Positions 14,592 to 22,679 of a stretch of DNA of 23,972 nt are shown here, piece by piece. This DNA is from Lachnospiraceae bacterium (GTDB lineage: Bacteria; Bacillota_A; Clostridia; Lachnospirales; Lachnospiraceae), in contig JAFSFU010000252.1 of NCBI GenBank assembly GCA_017435025.1, positions 1 to 23,972 of the forward strand, written 5' to 3'. The notes under the pieces are model-generated. The model was not told the DNA's origin, made no database searches, and saw only the letters and a program-made list of their open reading frames with translations. Made by a program: the position numbers and the translations under genes. How positions within the stretch are numbered: the first letter of the stretch is position 1; every line of letters starts with the position of its first letter.

Positions 14592-15308
14592 TTGAGTAAA
14601 AAGGAATGGTTGCTATATATCTGTCAGGGGGTAGTGCTGGATGCTGTATTTAGTTTCGTGTTTTATCGCAGCAGAATCGTCTTTTTGATTTTTCTTCCTG
14701 CAGCATTTGGTTATCCGATGTTCAAGAAACGAGAGCTTGCACAAAAGAGAACGGAAATGCTCCGGATGCAGTTTAAAGATGCGATTCTCGCGCTGTCTGC
14801 CTGTCTGAACGCCGGGTATTCTGTTGAAAACAGTTTTTCGGAGGCGCTCAGGGAGACGGATCGCGTATATGGGAAGTCGTCGATGATCTCTGCAGAAATC
14901 CGCTTGCTTCTCCATAAGATTCACTTGAACCGAACGGTGGAGGAAGGACTGAAGGATTTTGCGGAGCGGAGTGGGATTGATGATATAAAGAGCTTTGCAG
15001 ATGTATTTATGGCAGCGCGTGAGAACGGAGGGGAACTGATGAAGATCATTGCGAGAACGTCGGATATCATTGGTGAGAAAGTGCGGATTCGCAATGAGAT
15101 CCTTACGGCAACGGCATCCAGACGTCTGGAGCAAAAGGTAATGAGTACAGTTCCTGTTTTGATTGTCTTTTATATGGAACTGACCTCGCCAGGTTTTTTT
15201 GAGGTGCTTTACAAAACGGTCATGGGGCGCATGTTGATGTCGGGCTGTCTGTTGGTGTATTTGGTTTCGCTGGCCGCTGCCAGAAAGATTTTGGAGATCC
15301 AGGTATGA
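14592..15308 (+). CDS. tadB: TadB, type II/IV secretion F-domain membrane protein
   Basis: 238 aa. Two hydrophobic segments at about 7-24 and 29-44, then a cytoplasmic GspF-like domain (about 55-180: MQFKDAILALSACLNAGYSVENSF and a later FADVFMAARENGGELM), and two more membrane segments near the C-terminus. TadB and TadC form the inner platform on which CpaF works. TadB is usually nearer 300 aa, so this is a short form. No ATG or GTG exists in frame after the cpaF stop; TTG at 14592 is the likely start, with only a weak AGGG before it. It shares an ATGA overlap with the next gene. Confidence 0.85.
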   Translation: MSKKEWLLYICQGVVLDAVFSFVFYRSRIVFLIFLPAAFGYPMFKKRELAQKRTEMLRMQFKDAILALSACLNAGYSVENSFSEALRETDRVYGKSSMISAEIRLLLHKIHLNRTVEEGLKDFAERSGIDDIKSFADVFMAARENGGELMKIIARTSDIIGEKVRIRNEILTATASRRLEQKVMSTVPVLIVFYMELTSPGFFEVLYKTVMGRMLMSGCLLVYLVSLAAARKILEIQV

Positions 15309-16495
15309 AGTGGAAAAAATCGCTGCTTTGCATTGGAATTGGTGTCTTGCTGTTTCTGGCAGCAGAAATGGGGGATTCGCAAAGCACATATGTGGAAAAC
15401 GGAGTTTTATATCGCAACCCATGTGGAAAAGGTGATGCTGTCTATGAGTTTTTCGTAGAAGATGCATCGGGGCGGAAAATGAAAACTTCCCTGACAATTC
15501 CGGAGCAGAAAATGAGCGAAAATGAATTCCGAGCACGACTGACGGAAATAGAGAAAGTGATCGTTACAAAGATTTTGAACGGAAATGTTTCGCTGCAGGA
15601 AGTACGGACAGATCTGAACCTTATAACGGAATTATCAGACTATGGTGTTTCTGTCTCTTGGAAATCGAGTATGCCGGAGATTATCAGCCGCTTTGGAACC
15701 ATTGATCAAGATGAGGTTTCTTCGTTGGGCACAGCAGTGGTTTTAGAGGCGAATATAATATGTGGCGAATACAGGGAAGTCGTTGAAATACCGGTTGTAA
15801 TTTACCCGCGAGAAGTTACTTGGGAAGAACGATTTTATGCGTCCCTGGAACAATTGGCAAGTCATAATACGGAAATCGATGCGGTATATTTGCCGGATCG
15901 GTTTGATGATCTGGAAATTGAGTACCATAGTTCCTCGCATACGGAAAACCTGGTACTGATCTTAGCGGGTATGACAGCGGCAATCTGCTTGCATCTGAAA
16001 GAGAAGAACGATCTGCAGACCGCAAAGAAACGACGGGAGGATAGCCTGCTTATGGATTATCAGAATCTGGTATCTGACTTTATGATTTTGACAGGAGCAG
16101 GTTACTCCCCGAAGATGGCATGGAAGAAAATGACAAGTGATATGGGAATGGATACGGGGCGGAAGTCGAGTGTGCTATTGAAAGAGATGCAGATTACGGT
16201 GAATCAGATGGAAACAGGAATTACCGAGACGAGAGCATATGCAGACTTTGGAAAACGATGCGGAATTCGGTGCTATGTCCGGTTTGCTTCTCTCCTGGAG
16301 AGCAGTGTGCAGACGGGAGGAAAGAATCTTCGAAAACTTTTGGAGGCGGAGATGGAGGAGGCTTTTCGCCAGAGAGCCGATATGGCGAAAAAGCAAGGCG
16401 AAGAGGCGTCCTCCCGGCTGCTTCTTCCGTTGTTTGGGATGTTAGGAATTGTAATGATCATGGTAGCAGCACCGGCATTTTTATCATTGGGATAA
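15305..16495 (+). CDS. tadC: TadC-like platform protein with extracytoplasmic N-terminal region
   Basis: 396 aa. The N-terminal hydrophobic segment (6-20) is followed by about 190 residues predicted outside the membrane, then a membrane segment (about 212-228), a cytoplasmic GspF-type domain (about 245-370: VSDFMILTGAGYSPKMAWKK and later FASLLESSVQTGGKNL) and a C-terminal membrane segment (373-394). The outer region contains VSWKSSMPEIISRFGTI (about 115-135), which recalls the atrophied bacterial Ig-like domains seen in Firmicutes surface proteins; this match is from memory. Ordinary TadC is about 300 aa and lacks such a region. Overlaps the tadB stop as ATGA, implying coupled translation. 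Confidence 0.82.
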   Translation: MKWKKSLLCIGIGVLLFLAAEMGDSQSTYVENGVLYRNPCGKGDAVYEFFVEDASGRKMKTSLTIPEQKMSENEFRARLTEIEKVIVTKILNGNVSLQEVRTDLNLITELSDYGVSVSWKSSMPEIISRFGTIDQDEVSSLGTAVVLEANIICGEYREVVEIPVVIYPREVTWEERFYASLEQLASHNTEIDAVYLPDRFDDLEIEYHSSSHTENLVLILAGMTAAICLHLKEKNDLQTAKKRREDSLLMDYQNLVSDFMILTGAGYSPKMAWKKMTSDMGMDTGRKSSVLLKEMQITVNQMETGITETRAYADFGKRCGIRCYVRFASLLESSVQTGGKNLRKLLEAEMEEAFRQRADMAKKQGEEASSRLLLPLFGMLGIVMIMVAAPAFLSLG

Positions 16496-16530
16496 AAATT
16501 GTACTGAGTATCGAATTAGGAGGAATGAAG

Positions 16531-16698
16531 ATGAGGCTGAAAGAGTTTTTACTGAATGAGGATGGAGTCGGAGTAATTGAGGTAGTGTTGATATTGGTGG
16601 TTTTGATCGGTTTGGTTATTGTATTTAAAGACCAGATCAACAAACTTCTTACGAATGTATTTTCAGAGATCAATAAGCAGGCCAGAGAGGTATATTGA
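16531..16698 (+). CDS. flp: Flp-type pilin
   Basis: 55 aa. A short basic leader MRLKEFLLNEDG precedes VGVIEVVLILVVLIGLVIVF, a single hydrophobic helix, and a polar C-terminal tail ending in Tyr. Cutting after Gly12 would place Glu at +5 of the mature protein, as in Flp pilins (G|xxxxE). Flp subunits build the thin Tad pilus. The ATG at 16531 is 7 bases after AGGAGG; an ATG at 16525 is too close to it. The protein belongs to the Flp1-like group of Firmicutes. Its stop overlaps the next start (TGATG). Confidence 0.85.
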   Translation: MRLKEFLLNEDGVGVIEVVLILVVLIGLVIVFKDQINKLLTNVFSEINKQAREVY

Positions 16699-18392
16699 TG
16701 AAAGGAAAACGGGGAGAGATCACAGTCTTCCTGAGTTTGATCACGGTATTGTGTCTGTCTTTGTTTTTAGCACTTTTGGAATCGGCCAGAACGACCGGAG
16801 CGAGGCTGTATCTGGAGATGGCAGCCAATTCATCTATGAGTTCCGTTATGAGTCAGTATAACCGGAATCTGTGGGATATGTATCATCTCCTGTTTCTGGA
16901 ATGTGAGTCGGAGGCTGCGGTAAAACAGTCGTTTGACGCCTACTTATCCTTTTATACGGAACGTGAGAATCTGTATCCTATGAAACGGATGAACACGGAA
17001 ATTTTGAATGTGGGTTATATGTCTGATTCCGGAGGGAAACTGTTGGAGAAAGAGATTCTGAATTATATGAAATATCAGCTGCCAGATATGGCCGCAGATA
17101 TGGATGTGGTGGAGGAGGCAGCAAAAGAGGCATCAAAAGCCGACGATTTTAAGATATTGTTTGAGGTTTGCAGGGATGTAGGGAGTAAAACAAGAAAACT
17201 GGAAAAAAGTCGAAAGCGGGTAGAACAATGTCTGGAAGACTTGCCGGAGAATAAAGAGACATTTTCGGAACTTCTTCAGGCATACGAACGTGAGGTAAAT
17301 AAGCTGTCGGAATATCGAAAAGAGCTGCAGCAAAGGCGAATCGATTCGCCGGATAATGCGGATGCAGCAGCAAGAATGAATCGGGAAATTGATGCGTTTA
17401 TTCAGGTTGAAGATGCAGCGATTGAGCAATTGAGACAATTTGAAGAGATAGAGCTTCAAATAGAAGAAGGTCTGGATGAGGTGGAGAAAACAGTTATAGA
17501 TCAGGGCAATGACGAAAGTGGTCAAAAATCGACAGCACTTGACCGATTGGAGTTGTTGTTTACAGATGGACTTCTGTCACTGGTATTGTCGGATGAGACT
17601 ATCATGTCCGAGAGATGTGTATCCTTAAGGGGAATACCATCGAAGAAAACGAGTCCGGAGTCTGTAACGCCCGACCCGGTTTATGAAGCTGCATTTTACC
17701 ATTTTATGGTCAATGAGTACTGTCTTATACATTTTGATTCGTTTTTAGAAGAGAAGAACAAGGTGTTGGGCCAGGCGGAGCAGCCATTGCTCTATGAGAT
17801 GGAATATCTGATCGGTGGAAACGATACGGATCGGGAAAATCTGGCTGAAGTGGTAATGAGGCTGCTCTTCATGCGTGCAGCAATGAATCTATGTTACTTG
17901 ACTCAAACACCGGAGTGTAACATGGAGGCAGACAGATTTGCCGCTGCGGTATCCGGAGGGAATATTCCGTTACAGGTGATCACATCATTTTTTATTCAGG
18001 CTTTATGGGCTATGGCCGAAGCGGTTCTCGATGTAAGAAGCATTCTTTCCGGCGGGAATGTTCCCTTTCGGAAAACAGGAGAAACATGGAGATTAAATTT
18101 GGATCAGGTATTCTCGCTGGAATTTTTAAGCTGGAGTATGAGGGTTGATGCGGCGGAAGGGTCGTGGGGTTATGAAGAATATTTGCGAATTCTTTGTTTC
18201 CTTTTGGATCGTGAAGAAAAGAACGGTCGCATTATGGATCTGATTCAGTGGAACGTGGGCGTGAGACAGAAAGACTTTGCGGTTGAAGACTGCGTGGGGA
18301 TGCTAGAGATACAAACAGAGATGAAACACAGACATGTATTTTTCACAAAAGAGGAATATAAGCAAGAAGTTACCGTTGTCGGGGATTATTAA
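16698..18392 (+). CDS. DUF5702 protein of the Tad locus
   Basis: 564 aa. The N-terminal GEITVFLSLITVLCLSLFLALLESAR segment (about 6-32) is a membrane helix of the pseudopilin type. A long polar region follows, with an extended helical and probably coiled-coil stretch at about 150-275, rich in Glu, Lys and Arg. A more globular C-terminal half has repeated hydrophobic helices. The start and overall layout match the DUF5702 family of Firmicutes Tad loci, where it takes the place of TadG in size and position. Its molecular job is not known; a large minor pilin or surface component is plausible. The ATG at 16698 overlaps the flp stop and has AGAGAGG 7 bases upstream. Confidence 0.8.
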   Translation: MKGKRGEITVFLSLITVLCLSLFLALLESARTTGARLYLEMAANSSMSSVMSQYNRNLWDMYHLLFLECESEAAVKQSFDAYLSFYTERENLYPMKRMNTEILNVGYMSDSGGKLLEKEILNYMKYQLPDMAADMDVVEEAAKEASKADDFKILFEVCRDVGSKTRKLEKSRKRVEQCLEDLPENKETFSELLQAYEREVNKLSEYRKELQQRRIDSPDNADAAARMNREIDAFIQVEDAAIEQLRQFEEIELQIEEGLDEVEKTVIDQGNDESGQKSTALDRLELLFTDGLLSLVLSDETIMSERCVSLRGIPSKKTSPESVTPDPVYEAAFYHFMVNEYCLIHFDSFLEEKNKVLGQAEQPLLYEMEYLIGGNDTDRENLAEVVMRLLFMRAAMNLCYLTQTPECNMEADRFAAAVSGGNIPLQVITSFFIQALWAMAEAVLDVRSILSGGNVPFRKTGETWRLNLDQVFSLEFLSWSMRVDAAEGSWGYEEYLRILCFLLDREEKNGRIMDLIQWNVGVRQKDFAVEDCVGMLEIQTEMKHRHVFFTKEEYKQEVTVVGDY

Positions 18393-18408
18393 CGGAGAGG
18401 GGAGGTAA

Positions 18409-19245
18409 ATGGCGGTGCTCTTTTTTTCAGGAGATATACTGAATGATAAAAATTTGAAATATAGAATAGCCAGAAGCCGACGTGGTGCGGCGGTTTTTGA
18501 GGACAAGTCTCTCCAAGTACCACCTCCGGACGTCAAAAGTGACGTCTTTCAAAAACTGAAAAAGAGAGTACTGCCATTTGCCTCCCAAAAGAAAGGAGCC
18601 AGCTTGTCCGTGGAGGCAGCCCTCGTTTTGCCAATGTTTTTGCTTTTTTCGCTTGCACTGCTTTCGCCGATTCGATGGCTGGATGAACAGAGAAAGGCGC
18701 AAATAGAGGCAGAGAGAATCTGTGAGGATCTGAGTTTGCGGGCGTATGAAGGAGAAAATGAGAGGGAGGAACTGATTACTTATGCTTACGTGAATACGGA
18801 GAGGATCCCTTTCTTTTCAGGGATATTTCCTGCTGTTTCTATGGATGTGGCAGCACAGAGGCGAAAATGGATTGGTTTGGACGGGAAATTGAAAAGCACA
18901 GATGCCGGTGAGGATGGAAAAGATGCAAATGAAAGTTACGTTTATGTTGGAAATGGAATGGGTCGCTATCATCGAAAAAGAGATTGTCACTATATCTCAA
19001 ATAGATATGAGGCAATTGCGGTAGAGGAAGCGAAAGAGAGGCGCACTTCCGACCGGCACCGTTTAAATCCATGCGGCAGATGTCGACCGGATTTGGAGGG
19101 CGGGGGAATCGTGTATGTTACAGCTGAAGGAGAACACTATCACAGTACGACTTCCTGCAGAGCCATGCAGGCTTATGTCAGGGAAGTACCGCTTAGCGAG
19201 GTTGTGCATCTTGGTGCATGTTCCTATTGTTCATCCGGGGAATGA
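18409..19245 (+). CDS. TadE-like pseudopilin with two Cys-rich putative metal-binding modules
   Basis: 278 aa. Residues 1-60 are polar, then KKGASLSVEAALVLPMFLLF (61-80) and onward to 88 is a TadE-type pseudopilin helix with Glu69. The C-terminal half carries two related modules: YVGNGMGRYHRKRDC (179-193) ending with PCGRC (Cys222, Cys225), and YVTAEGEHYHSTTSC (236-250) ending with ACSYC (Cys271, Cys274). Each has the order YH, one Cys, a spacer, then CxxC, like short putative zinc-binding modules of bacterial surface proteins. The ATG at 18409 has GGGAGG 5 bases before it, which supports the long N-terminus. The two modules are probably outside the cell. Confidence 0.8.
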   Translation: MAVLFFSGDILNDKNLKYRIARSRRGAAVFEDKSLQVPPPDVKSDVFQKLKKRVLPFASQKKGASLSVEAALVLPMFLLFSLALLSPIRWLDEQRKAQIEAERICEDLSLRAYEGENEREELITYAYVNTERIPFFSGIFPAVSMDVAAQRRKWIGLDGKLKSTDAGEDGKDANESYVYVGNGMGRYHRKRDCHYISNRYEAIAVEEAKERRTSDRHRLNPCGRCRPDLEGGGIVYVTAEGEHYHSTTSCRAMQAYVREVPLSEVVHLGACSYCSSGE

Positions 19246-19263
19246 GAAATCGGGGGAGTCAGG

Positions 19264-19695
19264 ATGGGGAAAATGGTATTTTTGGGTGTTTTATTCGCCG
19301 GCGCTTATATGGACTGGAAAGAAAAGGAACTGAACAGCCTGTATCTGATTATCACAGCGGTTCTTGGCGGTGTGTTTGCAGTAAGAAATCTGGCATTGGG
19401 AGAGTCATGGATGGCACTATGTATATCTTGCAGCGTTGGTATCTGGTTGTTAGGAATCAGTTATATGACCCGAGGGGGAGTTGGGGAGGGAGACGGATGG
19501 TTTTTTGTGATTTCGGGACTGTTTTTGCCTTGGAACGAGAATGTATTTCTGTTATGCAGCGGCTGGTGTTTTTGTTTTTTATACAGTTTGGCGGTAGTGG
19601 GGCGCTCTATTGGAAAAAGACGGCTGAATTTATCACGAAGTGTTCCCTTTCTTCCGTTTCTTGTACCTGCCGGAATATTGCTTGTATTCTTTTGA
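19264..19695 (+). CDS. Prepilin peptidase, A24 family (second, intact)
   Basis: 143 aa, about four to five membrane segments. The two catalytic Asp are in GAYMDWKEKELNS (Asp17) and in GEGDGWFF, the GxGD motif (near residue 77). It would cut the leaders of Flp and the TadE-like proteins and can cover the loss of the interrupted peptidase at the operon start. The two share the D-W/x-K start of the first motif but differ elsewhere, so they look like old paralogues, not a recent copy. The ATG at 19264 has GGGGGAG just upstream. Its stop overlaps the TTG start of the next gene as TTGA. Confidence 0.85.
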   Translation: MGKMVFLGVLFAGAYMDWKEKELNSLYLIITAVLGGVFAVRNLALGESWMALCISCSVGIWLLGISYMTRGGVGEGDGWFFVISGLFLPWNENVFLLCSGWCFCFLYSLAVVGRSIGKRRLNLSRSVPFLPFLVPAGILLVFF

Positions 19696-20114
19696 AAAAG
19701 AGGTGCGAACAATCTTATCGAGCCAGCTTTACCATTGAGGCATCCATAGTTATGGGTGTGGTGCTGATGGTGCTGTTATCAATGATTCGGTATGGATGTA
19801 TCTTGCATGATCAAGTGACCGGAGCCATGATTGCGGAGGAGGCTGTGATTCAAGCAAGATTTCTGACAGAGGATCGAAAGGAGGATTCTCTGCAGCTTTT
19901 AGAGGAGCAGGGAAAGACGATTGGAAACCCGCGAATCTGGTTAGGGGAATTTTTCCTTGAGATTCGAGAGGTCTTCGGAGTGGTATCGGGTGTGGCTGCG
20001 GCGGGAGATTGGAAGCTGGAAATGAGTATTCCGAAGTTTCGGCCGGGGGATTTTTTGCGGGAGCACGAAATAGAAAAAGGACATGCTGAGGAGGTGGAAC
20101 AGGATGGAGGTTGA
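19692..20114 (+). CDS. TadE-like pseudopilin (second)
   Basis: 140 aa. A basic leader (MKKRCEQSYR) leads into ASFTIEASIVMGVVLMVLLS, a TadE-type helix with Glu16 after the expected cleavage region, followed by a polar extracytoplasmic part ending in an acidic tail. TadE-like minor pilins help Flp pilus assembly. The start is inferred: TTG at 19692 overlaps the peptidase stop (TTGA) and no ATG or GTG lies at the right place; there is no strong ribosome binding site, so translation probably depends on coupling. The frame stays open far upstream, but that part is the other frame of the peptidase gene. It overlaps the next gene by 11 bases. Confidence 0.75.
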   Translation: MKKRCEQSYRASFTIEASIVMGVVLMVLLSMIRYGCILHDQVTGAMIAEEAVIQARFLTEDRKEDSLQLLEEQGKTIGNPRIWLGEFFLEIREVFGVVSGVAAAGDWKLEMSIPKFRPGDFLREHEIEKGHAEEVEQDGG

Positions 20115-21393
20115 GTATAAGCGAGAGATGAACCGTAACTATATGATTTTACGTCCGGAGCCCGGCCATGTGGATCGCTATACCATCCGGATGATATCCG
20201 GCAACCAGATTGCCGGTCTTTTGCCGTTTTTAGAAAAGTGGATGGATGGAGAGAATCGGTACTATTTTGATATAACATCCAAACAGCCGTTGGGACGATT
20301 ATTGGAGTATCGTACGATAACAGGTGACGAGATATATTCATTTCTATTTGGATTCCTGCATGCGGTGAGACAGGTGGAGCGCTTTTTATTGGATGAAAAT
20401 CAGATATGTCTGGATCCGGAGTATCTTTATGTGGAACCGGACTCTTTTCAATGTGCACTGCTGATGATTCCGGGGCAATATGCAGATTTTACGTGTGGGT
20501 TTCGGGCTCTTTGCAGCTATTTGCTGGATCATGTGAATCGCAACGATGGAAATGCAGTGCTCTTGGCTTTTTCTGTTTTTAAGGAAAGTCAAAAAGAGAA
20601 TTTTGGAATGGACGATATTGCCGGTTGTCTTGAAAAGATGGGAAAACAAAGCACGCAGCCGGAGAACAATGTGTCTGATCCGCGGGAATGTCGGCCGGCT
20701 CCGGTTATTGACACAGAGGAGGTGCAGGAGGAAAGTGAAAAAACGGAAGAGAAACATTGTCTTCCGAAAATGACAGGAGCGATTCTTGGTGTTTTCATGC
20801 TCATCGTTCCTGTTATGATGCTTCTTATTGTTGGATGGGATTTTGTGGTCCGTTTTAAATGGCATTTGATTGGGATGGAGGGATTACTTGGTCTGGTCAT
20901 TATGCTGTTGGCGAGTGACAGCAGAGAACAAAAGAAAGAACCTGCATGGGAGGAAGATGTGGCGACGTTGCTGGAATCTGTCCCTATAGAAACGAAAGAA
21001 TCGGAGAATTCCGGGGAAATGGTCGAAGTGGCAGACATGAAAAAGGAACATGTGCAGGAGGAATGTTTTCAGACAGTGTTATTGACTGCAAAGCCGGTTG
21101 GAGGGAAATATCGATATTTGGTGCCGGCAGGTGGAGGAGAAGAAATACCGATTCACTATTTTCCGTTTTTGATAGGAAAGAATAAAGGTGTAGTAGATTT
21201 ATATCTTAACGAGAATGGAATCAGCAGACTGCATGCAAAACTGGAGGAGAGCGACGGTCAGTACTATGTGACGGATTTGAACTCGACCAATGGGATTATG
21301 GTAGATGGTGTGTGGCTGGAGGCAAATGAGAGAAAAGCATTGCCGATTGGAAGTGAACTGATATTAGCGGCTTCCAGGTTTTATTTTCGTTAA
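20104..21393 (+). CDS. FHA-domain membrane protein (DUF6382-type N-terminus)
   Basis: 429 aa. The N-terminal region (about 1-180) matches the general look of the DUF6382 domain found before FHA domains in Firmicutes. A polar linker (181-220), two membrane segments (about 223-245 and 255-270), another acidic linker and a C-terminal FHA domain (about 350-427) follow. The FHA domain has SRLHA (374-378) and NSTNG (393-397), the phosphothreonine-binding elements. Both soluble parts should be cytoplasmic. FHA proteins bind phosphorylated Thr, so a Ser/Thr kinase outside the window may control the pilus. AGGAGG lies 8 bases before the ATG. Last gene of the Tad operon. Confidence 0.82.
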   Translation: MEVEYKREMNRNYMILRPEPGHVDRYTIRMISGNQIAGLLPFLEKWMDGENRYYFDITSKQPLGRLLEYRTITGDEIYSFLFGFLHAVRQVERFLLDENQICLDPEYLYVEPDSFQCALLMIPGQYADFTCGFRALCSYLLDHVNRNDGNAVLLAFSVFKESQKENFGMDDIAGCLEKMGKQSTQPENNVSDPRECRPAPVIDTEEVQEESEKTEEKHCLPKMTGAILGVFMLIVPVMMLLIVGWDFVVRFKWHLIGMEGLLGLVIMLLASDSREQKKEPAWEEDVATLLESVPIETKESENSGEMVEVADMKKEHVQEECFQTVLLTAKPVGGKYRYLVPAGGGEEIPIHYFPFLIGKNKGVVDLYLNENGISRLHAKLEESDGQYYVTDLNSTNGIMVDGVWLEANERKALPIGSELILAASRFYFR

Positions 21394-21451
21394 AAAAGAG
21401 AATTGTGAGGTGAATGTCGGTGAAAGGGTGGTCTTTTCCATTGATTTCATG

Positions 21452-21457
21452 TATGAT
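21452..21457 (+). promoter_or_regulatory. Weak candidate -10 box upstream of the LOR/SDH-like gene
   Basis: TATGAT at 21452-21457 is a fair -10 hexamer 41 bases before the ATG. No good -35 is seen, and no terminator is seen after the FHA gene, so the gene may also be read from the Tad operon. Confidence 0.3.
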
Positions 21458-21498
21458 GGTAAGAGAAGCAATTTTGTCATACAGAAGGAGGAATTACG

Positions 21499-22599
21499 AT
21501 GTCATTTCGATTACCTGAGTATCATCACCCGGATTTTACACTTTTGCAGTTCACAAATGCACCGGATGTGAAATGGGAGGAAGTGGAGAAAGATGGTGTT
21601 GCACCGGAGTATTTCCATAGCACATCCATGTTCCCGGAATATTTTAAGATAGATGGCAAGTGGGTGCTGGCAGAGGAGAGCCGTATGGATTCCAGTGTGG
21701 TTCTCTGTTCGGATGGTCACTTGGAAGTAGTGGAAAATCGAAACTTAAATAAGGGCGATAAAGTTATTTTAGGCCGTACAGAACGATGTGAAGAAGGTAT
21801 TTACGTTCATAGTACTGCATTCATGAGTGAAGAAGAGGCAATGGAGGATAAATTCGTCTTCCGTCAGGGAAGAAGCCGTGAAACGTCCTTTGCCCGTGAT
21901 TACGATACATTATTTGAATTACTGAAACATGAGAAAGAGCATGGAAACATTGTCTGGGTTATGGGACCGGCATTTTCATTTGATTATGACGCTCGCAATG
22001 CGATGCAGGCGCTGATTGAAAATGGATACGCCCATGGATTGCTGGCCGGAAATGCGTTAGCGACCCATGATCTGGAAGGTGCACTTCTCAATACTGCATT
22101 GGGCCAGGATATCTATACACAAAAGTGTATGCCGAACGGTCATTACAATCACCTGGACGTGATCAACAAAGTAAGAAGAAGCGGATCCATCCCTCAGTTT
22201 ATCAAAGATTATCAGATTGACAACGGAATCATTTATAGCTGTGTGAAAAATGATGTTCCGATGGTACTGACTGGTTCGATCCGTGACGATGGACCTATGC
22301 CGGAAGTGATCGGAGACGCGTACGAGGGCCAGAAGTCGATGAGAGAAGTTGTAAAGAAGGCAACTTGTGTGATCTGCCTTGCGACAATGCTCCATACCAT
22401 TGCTACAGGAAACATGACCCCATCCTTCCGTGTGCTGGAAGATGGAACCATTCGTCCAATCTACTTGTATACGGTAGATGCAGATGAATTTGTGGTGAAT
22501 AAGCTGCTGGACCGCGGCAGTCTTTCTGCTACTACAATTGTAACGAATGTACAGGACTTTATTACGATCGTTGCAAAAGGATTGGGCGTGATGAAATAG
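21499..22599 (+). CDS. LOR/SDH (TIGR00300)-like protein, possible ornithine cyclodeaminase-type enzyme
   Basis: 366 aa, soluble. The segments AHGLLAGNALATHDLEGALLN (about residues 178-198), VMGPAFSFDYDARNAMQALIENGY and VLTGSIRDDGPMPEVI look like the LOR/SDH conserved region (TIGR00300), known from archaeal ornithine cyclodeaminase and from the C-terminal half of the cyanobacterial arginine dihydrolase AgrE/ArgZ. In those proteins it binds NAD and converts ornithine to proline. Here it is a stand-alone form without the N-terminal arginine dihydrolase domain. An AGGAGG ribosome binding site supports the start. The assignment is from remembered motifs; the reaction is not proven for this protein. 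Confidence 0.6.
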   Translation: MSFRLPEYHHPDFTLLQFTNAPDVKWEEVEKDGVAPEYFHSTSMFPEYFKIDGKWVLAEESRMDSSVVLCSDGHLEVVENRNLNKGDKVILGRTERCEEGIYVHSTAFMSEEEAMEDKFVFRQGRSRETSFARDYDTLFELLKHEKEHGNIVWVMGPAFSFDYDARNAMQALIENGYAHGLLAGNALATHDLEGALLNTALGQDIYTQKCMPNGHYNHLDVINKVRRSGSIPQFIKDYQIDNGIIYSCVKNDVPMVLTGSIRDDGPMPEVIGDAYEGQKSMREVVKKATCVICLATMLHTIATGNMTPSFRVLEDGTIRPIYLYTVDADEFVVNKLLDRGSLSATTIVTNVQDFITIVAKGLGVMK

Positions 22600-22622
22600 G
22601 GGAATGACACACCTGGGTTTCA

Positions 22623-22651
22623 TTGCGGATTTTGGCAAAATATGGTATGAT
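22623..22651 (+). promoter_or_regulatory. Promoter of the rhomboid-HIT unit
   Basis: TTGCGG (22623-22628), a 17-base spacer and TATGAT (22646-22651) with an upstream TG-G extension lie 28 bases before the rhomboid start. Confidence 0.65.
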
Positions 22652-22679
22652 TTGAAAGGTTGTCCGGAGGTACGGAAAA

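Noticed and set aside
14613..15536. Long minus-strand open frame opposite tadB
   Set aside because: Antisense to tadB, His/Arg/Phe-rich composition typical of a shadow frame, and no start signal.
18529..18546. Hairpin GACGTCA/TGACGTC as a regulatory site
   Set aside because: It lies inside the coding region of the TadE-like gene, has only 7 bp and no T-tract, so it is probably incidental.
19218..19691. Long N-terminal extension of the second TadE-like protein
   Set aside because: It is the alternate frame of the A24 peptidase gene, with no membrane or domain pattern. Only the part from 19692 looks like a real protein.
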